Assembly: GCA_960531495.1 (NCBI GenBank)
Contig: OY482864.1
Location: forward strand, 8,163,144-8,227,143
Source: Zeus faber
Taxonomy: Eukaryota > Chordata > Actinopteri > Zeiformes > Zeidae
Direction of reading: 5' to 3'
DNA: 64,000 nt
A program made the translations under genes and the position numbers. This document shows positions 1 to 8,489 of this stretch, piece by piece; the stretch's first letter is position 1, and each line of letters begins with the position of its first letter. The notes under the pieces were generated by a model. It ran no database searches. It had not been told where the DNA came from and saw only the letters and a list, made by a program, of their open reading frames with translations.

Positions 1-606
1 GCACTAACAGGCACAGTGGGCCGCAATGTGCCACATGCCCGAATCAGCTGCAGCCTGATATGGGTTTCCTCTTCCTTCCTCACTGTGGTACCTTTCGCTG
101 TAGCCCAGGCACAGCACCCAGGTGACCTCCACTTCTGCGTCGCCAACGTGTCCCAGATCCTGTGGCTAAAGGTGATGCTTGGCTTCCTGGCGCCTCTCTG
201 CATCCTGAGCCTGTGCTATTGGAGAATAGCGCAGGTGCTTCTACGTAGCCAGGTGGACCACGGTGGGCTGCAGCGTCCGCCTCGCAGGCAGAAAGCACTG
301 CGCATGATCTCAGCGGCGGTCTTGGTCTTTTTCATCTGCTGGCTCCCGGAAAATGTGTTTGTCAGCGTGCACCTTCTGAGGGGGCCAGCAAATGGCAGCA
401 CACTATGGCAGGACTACCCACTTACAGCTCACATTGTGAACCTGGCAGCCTTCTCGAACAGCTGCCTGAATCCACTTATCTATAGCTTCCTCGGAGAGAC
501 TTTCCAGGACAAGCTGAAGCTCTTACTCGGACTGAATGTCAGATGGACCAAGCTGGACCGGACTACCTCAGTCAAGTCCCCTAGTTTGCGCGCTAGAAAC
601 ATGTAG
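1..606 (+). CDS. gper1: G-protein-coupled estrogen receptor 1-like GPCR, 5'-truncated by window edge
   Basis: Class A seven-transmembrane receptor of the plasma/ER membrane; GPER1 is known to respond to estradiol. The frame is open from base 1, so the first three TM helices lie left of the window; 201 residues remain, ending at TAG 604-606. Visible: TM4 (SCSLIWVSSSF), the extracellular-loop-2 cysteine (HFCVANV), TM5, the RRQKALRMI intracellular loop, TM6 with the CWLP motif (FFICWLPENVF) and TM7 with NPLIYSF (the NPxxY motif), followed by GETFQDKL in helix 8. The stretch NLAAFSNSCLNPLIYSFLGE is essentially identical to my recollection of GPER1, which decides the call over other peptide receptors. 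The C-tail is short and ends in RARNM, unlike the human tail, which ends in a PDZ-type SSAV. No intron is seen in the visible part, as expected for GPER1. It lies on the opposite strand to the C7orf50-like exons at 1.2-1.5 kb. Confidence 0.88.
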   Translation, partial: ALTGTVGRNVPHARISCSLIWVSSSFLTVVPFAVAQAQHPGDLHFCVANVSQILWLKVMLGFLAPLCILSLCYWRIAQVLLRSQVDHGGLQRPPRRQKALRMISAAVLVFFICWLPENVFVSVHLLRGPANGSTLWQDYPLTAHIVNLAAFSNSCLNPLIYSFLGETFQDKLKLLLGLNVRWTKLDRTTSVKSPSLRARNM

Positions 607-1233
607 CCTTCCAATGTGCCACACAACAATGAAGCCTACACAGCTAGTGCAGAGCTCTCCTCACCTCTCACAAACAATTGTACACCCCTCTAGTCAAAAG
701 CTACCAGAACTGATAGAATTTACACATTTGGCCAGGTAGGCCCTATGTTGGTGTTTTGAAGAGAAAAAACAAAATACAATAGTAGCATTGCCATAATAAC
801 GTGCTCTTAAGGTAATCTCTGAACAGTAGAATTGTTGGATGAAGATTTGTCATACAAATGTTTGGGGGTTGCCAACACCTTGAAATACACTGACGTTTGA
901 TACCATGGAGGGAAGACAAACCAAGGTGGCCAAAATAAGTAAAAATAAAGCATTGCAAAATCTGTCTGTTTGGAAGAATGTTTAGCTCGATATAAGAACT
1001 TTACCCCAAAATGAAAGACAGACTTGTACCTTTTAATTGAACTGCACCCCATCCATACAACAACGCATGCATGTAACAAAACTAAATCTTGAAACTTGCT
1101 TTTGAAGCACATGGGTACTGTTCAATTCAATTAAATTCAAATGAATGAATTCATATGTTACTTGATTAAAATCCTCCCAAATATATGGGCTAAACACACC
1201 CATCACATAAATATTATGAGCCCAAATGCTTAC

Positions 1234-1509
1234 CTCCTGTTTTTCCTTTTTTTTCTTTGTTGTTGTTTTTTCTTCTGCAGCTTGTGTCCTTTTTCTTTTC
1301 TTGAGACATTTCTCTTTCTTGATCGATATTTCAGGAACCTGTAATGAAAAAGTCACTATCCTGAAGAAAACGGTCAACTTCTTTCAGCACAAGTGGAACG
1401 TAAAGGAGACAGATCTGACAGTTCCACGCACCTCTATCGCAGTCTTCTTCCTTTTCCTCGCAGTGATCTCTGTTGCTTTCTTCACAGAAACGTCCAAGCC
1501 AGACTTCAT
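1234..1509 (-). CDS. C7orf50-like protein, first two coding exons (rest left of window)
   Basis: Two minus-strand exons join in frame: 1509-1432 (26 codons, starting MKSGLDVSVKK, donor gtgcgt) and 1338-1234 (35 codons, starting VPEISIKKEKCLKKRK, donor gtaagc), with an acceptor cattacag between them. The product is an extremely Lys/Arg-rich N-terminus, like that of human C7orf50 (KVPEVTEKKNKKLKK), a nucleolar-type basic protein of poorly defined function. In human, GPER1 lies inside a C7orf50 intron on the opposite strand; here the gper1-like gene lies immediately downstream on the opposite strand, which is the main support. The frame is also open upstream to an ATG at 1573-1575, so the start is ambiguous. 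The remaining exons would be beyond the left edge. Low-complexity basic sequence limits certainty. Confidence 0.6.
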
Positions 1510-1849
1510 CCTTTTGGTCCTGCTCGCTTTCGAATTATATTCCAAATGACTTATTCTGAGCCACTTGACATCCAATTAACAGAATCGACACAATAGGTTA
1601 GGGGTTCATCTCAGCAATTAACAAGCTCAATCAATCCAAGTGTGCCAACACGGCAGCACAGTTACTAATATTACACATCATATTTTAACCACGCTACTCA
1701 TCTCAGTTGTTGAGACAAGTACACACAACATATATCAACAAACAACCAGCTCAGTCCCAACAGGTGTGCCATAAGTATGTGGAACATTTTGGCCAACGGC
1801 TTACAAAATAATTCCACCTTTTGTGCGAAAAATTTAACCCATGAGATTT

Positions 1850-2400
1850 CCCATAGCAAAGTAAAGGCGTCGTCATGTGACGTCTTTGTGGCGTCACAAC
1901 GCTGCGCGGTTGGCAAACCACCCGCGATTAGTTAAGCCAACACACACACACACACACACGCACGCACACGCATCATAATTTCCCCGGGAATTGCCTAGTT
2001 ACACTCCCGACACTACATAAAACGAAACCAAATAAATATGACTCATTTCTAACTCTAAACTTATCAATTTAATTTTCTTTACATTTCTAACATGAGTCCA
2101 TCAACACTCCCAGGACTGACTGGGGGTTAACGGTTAAACTCAAACGAATACATCCGTATGCTTACAACTTATATTTATATTCCCATAAGGGGGGGAATTC
2201 AATTAAAAACGAGGGTTGAGATGTTGCGTTTGTCTGAACTCTTACCAGCTCTGGACGTGCTCGTCCGCAGCCCAGCGCTCTGGAGATCCGCGCACGGGCT
2301 AAAGAGGCAGAGCAGCGTGGGAACCCAAGCCGGATGTGACGTTGTTTACATCAGCGCGATGGTTCGACAAATATCACGCGCTGTCTGACGTCAGATTCAA
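1850..2400 (-). promoter_or_regulatory. Candidate CpG/CRE-rich promoter of the C7orf50-like gene
   Basis: Two GC-rich patches in AT-rich surroundings lie upstream of the minus-strand ATG. 1865-1925 has TGACGTC- and GCGTCAC-type CRE/ATF half-sites. 2245-2400 is CpG-rich and ends in a full CRE palindrome TGACGTCA at 2386-2393. Position and composition are all that support this; no TATA box is evident. Confidence 0.3.
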
Positions 2401-2678
2401 GCTGGAAGATTGAATAGAATAATATCAATAAAATCAAATCCAAAATTAAATAAGACTCAAAAAAAGGTAACACCAAGTTGGGGGTACAAAATAGAAGGGA
2501 GGGCGCGTCATTCGTTTTTTTTATTTATATAAAATAACAAGGTTATCTTTATATGTATATATATATATTTTTTTTCTTTTTATTATTTACTTACCACCAC
2601 TTTGCAGTATTTATTGTTACACTAATGTTGTTGTTACACTAATCTCTGTCGCAATGTAGCTTGGATGTTATTCTCCCT

Positions 2679-2733
2679 TGTAAGTCGCTTTGGATAAAAG
2701 CGTCTGCTAAATGACTAAATGTAAATGTAAATG
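2679..2733 (+). repeat. 3' tail of a tRNA-derived teleost SINE
   Basis: The segment carries GTAAGTCGCTTTGGATAAAA, GCGTCTGCTAAATG and then a TAAATG-type tail. The same tail ends the full-length SINE at 19711-19917 in this window, so this is a 5'-truncated copy of that family. Confidence 0.8.
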
Positions 2734-3215
2734 TTTATAAATTAATCCAAAACAAATATCTCATTATATTGGTTGGCTTGAACGTGTTTCATTCAAACGA
2801 TCATCAAAAAAAAGGGTCTCGTAATACACAAGTTATGCTGCCTTTCAGTGACATATGAACTCGGATAACTGCGACCTCCTACATTAAGCGGGGAAGAGGA
2901 GATGCGGGTTTTTTTTATAATGGAAAACGCGTCCGACCTCGATTGAAACTACCCTTTTGGGGTTTTTTCTAAGTTATGGTAACACAGAATTTGGAGCTTG
3001 TAGATTCAAACAAACGGGCGTCTATGTTTTCCCGAACGGGGGAAACGGAACACATTTTCTCTTTGGGAGCGGAAACCGACTCGGAATGGCCGATGTCTAA
3101 GCATGAAAGGAACGCAGCATTATAAGGAAGTGGGGAAGGCATTCGGCGTTGCACAGCGGTGTGTTACATGACCCCGGCGGCAGCAGACTTTTACCTAAGA
3201 TGAGCGTTGTTGGAA

Positions 3216-4157
3216 ATGTCCGCAGCACGACGTCTGGTGTGGTTGGCGACGCGGCGCCGTACGAGTCGCGGATTACTCACTCGCGAATCTGCGGCGAGCT
3301 GGAGGTTCGTATAAAGCTGTGTAATACTCAACCGAGCCGAAGCCCAAGTTAGAGGAGGGTCAATGACAGCCGTGGTCCTCACGGCGCCTTGAATTTCATT
3401 TTACTAATACTGTGTCGAAGTCACTGACCTGACATTCCATTTGATGAGGTCTAATCTAAATAGACACGCGGTCTGATTTTTATTCACCCATGTATTTATT
3501 TTAAACGTCTGATGTTTTAAAACCCAAAGCCCACCCTTCATACTTACCTTACACCGGTATATTCTAGATGAATCAATTAAACTTTATACATATTTACTAC
3601 TATATACAAGATCATTCATTTTCATGTCCAGTTATGTGGGAAAGCACTTCCTAATCATTTACCTTTATCTGACCAAAAGGAAACTGTTCATACTATCTAG
3701 TCCAAATTTCTGGCTAACTCTTCAGTCTTGAAAGTTATGATTTGTCTTAGAGTATTTTTTAACCCTGATACCTGCGGACGCCGCGTGCAGGAATATGACC
3801 AGTCAGTGATTGTCTTCCCCCAAATCCTCAAACAGGAATAACTCCGGCGTGAGACCCCTCGCTTTAACCTCTTCGGAGTGGGCCAAGTCCAATGAACCGG
3901 CGGATGAGCCCATGAAGTTTAGCACCAGCAAAGCCAGCCACAGGGTGTGGAAGGTACACAGCTCCATGGGAAGCCAGCATCAGAGGCCATGGTGGAAGGT
4001 CCTTCCCCTGAGCCTCCTCGGAGTGGGCCTCTTGCTGTGGTGCGCGCTTCGAGAGGAGACGGACATTGACGCAAAGCTGGAGAAGCAGCTTTTTGAACAT
4101 TTGCCTGGACTGCTGCCGGAGGAAGAGGAAGGCCAAGGTCCAGATAAATCAAGCTAA
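3216..4157 (+). CDS. ccsmst1: CCSMST1 homologue, small mitochondrial single-pass protein (2 exons, complete)
   Basis: Exons 3216-3304 and 3836-4157 join in phase (codon AG|G) to give 136 residues; human CCSMST1 is about the same length. Exon 1 encodes MSAARRLVWLATRRRTSRGL, an Arg-rich, acid-free amphipathic leader typical of mitochondrial import. Exon 2 holds the family core: EPMKFSTSKASHRVW, then GSQHQRPWWKVLPLS leading into one hydrophobic helix (LLGVGLLLWCAL), then REET and an acidic tail (PEEEEGQG). The human protein has the equivalent PIEFSSSKA...GHQRPWWKVLPLS. The start was chosen because it is the only ATG giving both the leader and the right phase; an ATG at 3201 is in another frame. 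Another acceptor at about 3790 runs into a stop. A poly(A) signal follows at 4484. Molecular role: mitochondrial, not well defined as far as I know. Confidence 0.9.
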
Positions 4158-4483
4158 TGCCGCCCGGACTCTAAATGTGCATGGTTTGGGTTATGTGAGG
4201 GATGGTATAGCTTGTCTTTACAAGATGCAACACCATATTAAGTCAGTGCAGGAGATGCAAGATGATTAGTTAAGCCTGGTACCCTAATGTCTTCTGGAAC
4301 GCTTCTGGAACATTAAAGTAGGGTGAATAATTTACATTTGAGCTTGTTTCAGTCTTGTATTTGTGTAATTAAATGGATCTTGTACACCCTGTGTACCTCC
4401 CCACAGTAAACATTGCTTACTGTATATCTTGCGCTTTTATTTTGAGTGTGGCTTATGAAAAACATTTTCTTGAACATTTCAAC

Positions 4484-4489
4484 AATAAA
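4484..4489 (+). terminator. Poly(A) signal AATAAA of ccsmst1
   Basis: A canonical hexamer about 330 bp after the ccsmst1 stop, in A-rich sequence. It faces the H3.3 signal only about 40 bp away on the other strand. Confidence 0.65.
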
Positions 4490-4527
4490 AATCATACAAC
4501 AGAAGTCAGAATTGAGGTAGCGTAAAT

Positions 4528-4533
4528 TTTATT
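4528..4533 (-). terminator. Poly(A) signal AATAAA of the H3.3 gene
   Basis: TTTATT on the plus strand reads AATAAA on the minus strand, about 300 bp after the histone stop codon. The presence of a polyadenylation signal fits the replication-independent H3.3 class. Confidence 0.6.
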
Positions 4534-4828
4534 TACAACATTGTGAAGACAAGTCTTGACATCTGCCGACAGATTTTAGCACATCCTCAAAGGCTGCAAA
4601 TGTTTCGCATTCATCTCAACACATGTTTAATGCAGGTGTCTAAGTTATTCTATAGTGACCAGGACAAAAGGAGAAGGTTGAGGCTTGGATGAGACATTAA
4701 AAAAAAAAGAAGAAAGTTTGAGTAAGCATAATACAGGCTAGATTAAAAAAAAAAAAAAAAGACCCACAGCCATTGCCACCCATCACCCACCCCCCTAAAA
4801 AAAAGTCAAGTTGATTTAAGCATTTGAC

Positions 4829-5434
<606 letters not shown>

Positions 5435-5973
5435 TCACCTAGTAAAGTAAAAATCAAATGGAAATTAATTCGATGGAGACAACGTCGCTGCCGCCCAAAT
5501 ATTCCTGCATTGTATCCCACCCCGGTGTAGAAAAATCATCCATTATCTGCTAGTACTAAGTATATGGCCGTGAGCGGGTAAACATGGCGCCAGCTCCCGG
5601 GCAACAAATGCCTCCACGTCCCGCTCTAACGAAGGTTTGAATGTTAAATATAAGTAAATAAAACCACAAACGACTCCCGACTCTCCTTCGTATCACAACA
5701 AAGCTGCGTCTGTTGAACCAGGACAGCGGCGGGTCGCAGATAGTTCAGACTTAAACCCAACTGACCGAACGTGTCGCGCCAAAGCCCGCGTCATTTCGTT
5801 CCGAGACAGAACGGCCGTGTTTAACGTCTTTCCAGTTTAAAAAACAAAACAAAAAAAACAAACAAAAACAAAACTCAAAAACGTAAACGAAAAAAACGGA
5901 TCGTTCCACAAATTATCTTTGTATTTGTCTAGACTTTCTTTACGATAAAACCGTGTATATGTAGATATTATAC

Positions 5974-6175
5974 CTTGTGTTTCGTTTTGAGTTCCTCTGT
6001 GTTTGTTCCCCGCGTCCGCTCGGAGTGTTTCTGTTTGTGAACGTAAAGTGTCCCGATGCATTTCGGACTATTTATGGAGCTTGACAAGCGGGGAATCCGA
6101 GGCCCGCCCACGAAGCCCCACGATTGGACGACGCTTCGATTTGACGACGCCCCCTCGGCCAAATGATTGGTGCAG
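5974..6175 (-). promoter_or_regulatory. H3.3 promoter and untranslated first exon (TATA box, two CCAAT boxes)
   Basis: Reading the minus strand: CCAAT boxes at 6170-6166 and 6127-6123, then a TATA-like CCATAAATAG at 6077-6068, then a GC-rich untranslated exon ending at 5974 with donor AAG|gtataa. The TSS is expected near 6040. The spacing is classic for a strong pol II promoter, and the exon feeds the acceptor just upstream of the H3.3 ATG. Confidence 0.65.
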
Positions 6176-6698
6176 AGATTTACTACTCCCCACGCATTGT
6201 CGACCCGTCTGATCGCCCGGCAGCCGAGTGCAGGATTGAACGCGTAGATCTCCCGCCGCCTCCCTCTGCCCGGTCTCCGGGATCCGGGATCCGGGGCATG
6301 TGACGCCAACGCTGTGGTTCCGACGCGGCGCGTTGGGGGTTCGCGTCGGTTGCGTGATTGTGGCGTCACCAGTTTATGATGTCACCGAGCCACCGGAGGC
6401 GGTGGGATTTGCGGTTTGAAAGTGTTGCTCTCCCGTGAAACGAAACCAGCGCCCACTCATTTCAAATCTCAACCCCCGAGTCACTTCTGCATTATGATAA
6501 TATTCATACTCAGGGTTCAGTTATTAACAGAATAATAGAGGGCCATGAGCAGAAAGCTTGCTGAAAAATGAATAGAAGAATGGACACATATGATAATAAG
6601 GATAGACAGCTATATCTGATATTAATGTCTATTTTTTCTATCTTATAATTTCTGTGTGTAGGCCTTTTTTTTGACATTGCACTTATGTGTTCATATCC

Positions 6699-6960
6699 AA
6701 GATCCAAGATTTTTTTATTCGTCACATACATATACACACCTTCATACATATATGCAGTGAAATGTAATGCAACGCACCCGGTGATAGCACACAATATGTC
6801 CTAGGAAAAAATAAAAATAAAAAAATTCTTTCTATAGGCCGACTAACTGACTCCTAAAACGTAATACAGTAAGTTGAATACTTATAAAATATAAATATAT
6901 AGAATAAAATACAATAAAAAGAAATAAAATGGAATAGATAGAGGGAATATGCCTATGTAT
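6699..6960. repeat. Dispersed repeat of the 'TTATTYGTCACATAC' family
   Basis: Contains CAAGATTTTTTTATTCGTCA, ATATGCAGTGAAATGTAATG and GATAGCACACAATA, then an A-rich tail. The same order of motifs occurs at 9705-9770, 23310-23480, 23627-23855 (inverted) and 53163-53285. Confidence 0.65.
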
Positions 6961-7168
6961 ATACAGATATGTGCATTAAAGTGGCATGTGACTATTTTGA
7001 TGTCATTCTATGCTTTTATTGTTCTCAGCATTTATATAATGTGTAATGTATTTTCTGGTTCATATGACACTTTTTATTGTTTTTATGTATGAAATATTCT
7101 GTCCAAATACAAACTATATATAATCAAAAAAATATATAAGAACCTACACCCCATCAGTTTTATCACCC

Positions 7169-7405
7169 CATCATCGTCTGACCAGCGATGGACACTTATC
7201 ACCTGGTCCCCGGGCGCGTCCACGTATGCTGCCCACTGCTCCTGGCTGTGCCCCCGGAGGAAGGACAAGCCAGGATGGGTCAAAAGCAGAGGAGCCATTT
7301 CACCGGCCACCACCAAGCATGTGCATGTGTGTGTGTGTGCAAGCATGTGTTGTGGAGTGTCGTGTGATGATTAAAGACTGTTTCTTCTTTCTCTTCTTCT
7401 TTTAT
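7169..7405 (+). repeat. Dispersed repeat, copy 1 (partner at 60815-61051)
   Basis: Starts CATCATCGTCTGACCAGC and includes CCCACTGCTCC and AGCCAGGATGGGT, then GTGTGTG, then GATTAAAGACTG and a TTC-rich tail. It is largely identical to 60815-61051 over its full length of about 237 bp. The GGATGGGTYAAA...CAGAGG core is typical of teleost short interspersed repeats. Confidence 0.75.
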
Positions 7406-7451
7406 ATTAAAAAAAACCCGATTATGAAATGTTTTTTTCCCCCTCATTGCT

Positions 7452-7662
7452 CAAGTCAAGTTAATTTATGTTTCACAAACCTCACAAACCCATACATCAC
7501 ATAGAAATCAGCAGCATCCCCTGGTCTGAACCGTACCCGGGCGAGAAAAAAAAAAAAAAAAAACCCTCGAGAAAACCCCTCTGGGAAAACAAAAAGGAAG
7601 AAACCTCGAGGAGGGATCACGGAATTAGAGATGCTTCCAAGATGACCAAGCAACATGAATAA
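7452..7662 (+). repeat. Degenerate interspersed repeat with purine-rich 3' half
   Basis: Begins TCAAGTCAAGTTAATTTATG, contains CCCGGGCGAG, a poly(A) run and GAAGAAACCTCGAGGAGGGA. These blocks recur in fish interspersed repeats; the family name is not certain. Confidence 0.45.
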
Positions 7663-8167
7663 TATTATGACAAGTCAGAGGTTAATGTACTTCTATACTA
7701 TGCCCTGTTAAAGCTGAGCACCACACACGGGGTTTGAACCTTGTAACATCTATGCATTTATTGCAGCACCTTCATGACGGAACACGAGTGAAAACACGAC
7801 GCTTTCGTATCGCACTGAAACTACGAGCTGAAGGACCCGTTCGAGTTTGTCTGCGGTCTCCAGGTGAAGAGGCGGCCGTGCCTCCTGCAGACCACCAGGT
7901 GCCGCCGTGTTTTTTTTTCGTTTTCCATGCCAAGAAGCTTTGGCGCAAACCGGAGGAAAGCGCCAAAGCTTTACTTTATTTTTATTTTTTTTACCTTTTG
8001 ATAAAGCAAATACAAAATATACAAACAGTATGGCTTTCAAAGTTTCAAAAAAAAAACCCCAAAATAAAATATGAAAAAAAAAAAAAAAAACTAGGGCTTT
8101 TGTAACAAATCACATTCGAAAGCCCCAAAGTTTCACATTCGTTCAGGTAAAACACTGAAAATTCACC

Positions 8168-8416
8168 TTAATGCCACCGACTCTCGGAAACCACCGTTGT
8201 GTCGCCCGACGCAACGCGGAGGCCCCCACAACGGTCGGAACCCTGGTGCTGTGGAAACGTCGCTCCGTCGGCGTTGTTATTCTGGAACACCCACTTCGCG
8301 CGTGCTCTACCTCGGGCCACGGCGGTGAGCGGGGAAAACGGAGGAACGTCAACAAACACGACAGCGAGGAATGTAAACAACGAGGCAAACGCAAGGCAGC
8401 CGAGCGTCTCCTTCAT
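8168..8416 (-). CDS. Hypothetical small secreted protein (82 aa frame), unverified
   Basis: I do not recognise this. The frame starts MKETLGCLAFASLFTFLAVV, a good signal-peptide shape (charged start, long hydrophobic core), followed by a basic, proline-containing tail with one pair of Arg/Lys-rich turns. It lies in a CpG-rich patch just upstream of, and divergent from, the C8orf33 homologue, so it could use the other side of that promoter. If instead the donor CGAG|gtagag near 8311 is used with an acceptor near 7890 (ctgcag), the product would be a shorter peptide ending in an RKRR-containing tail, with AATAAA at about 7758 on the same strand. Either way the evidence is only openness, a leader shape and position. 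Confidence 0.22.
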   Translation of the reverse strand: MKETLGCLAFASLFTFLAVVFVDVPPFSPLTAVARGRARAKWVFQNNNADGATFPQHQGSDRCGGLRVASGDTTVVSESRWH

Positions 8417-8489
8417 CCTTCTAAATGATCTATCCCCATTACGTGGGAAATACAACTTTAATTTTGTTTTCAGTAGTGGAGGAACTACT

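Noticed and set aside
8199..8489. N-terminal extension of the C8orf33 homologue containing a YNFNF motif
   Set aside because: It resembles the protein's F-x-F-N-F motif, but the bases form a polypyrimidine tract and a good splice acceptor; the similarity is probably chance.
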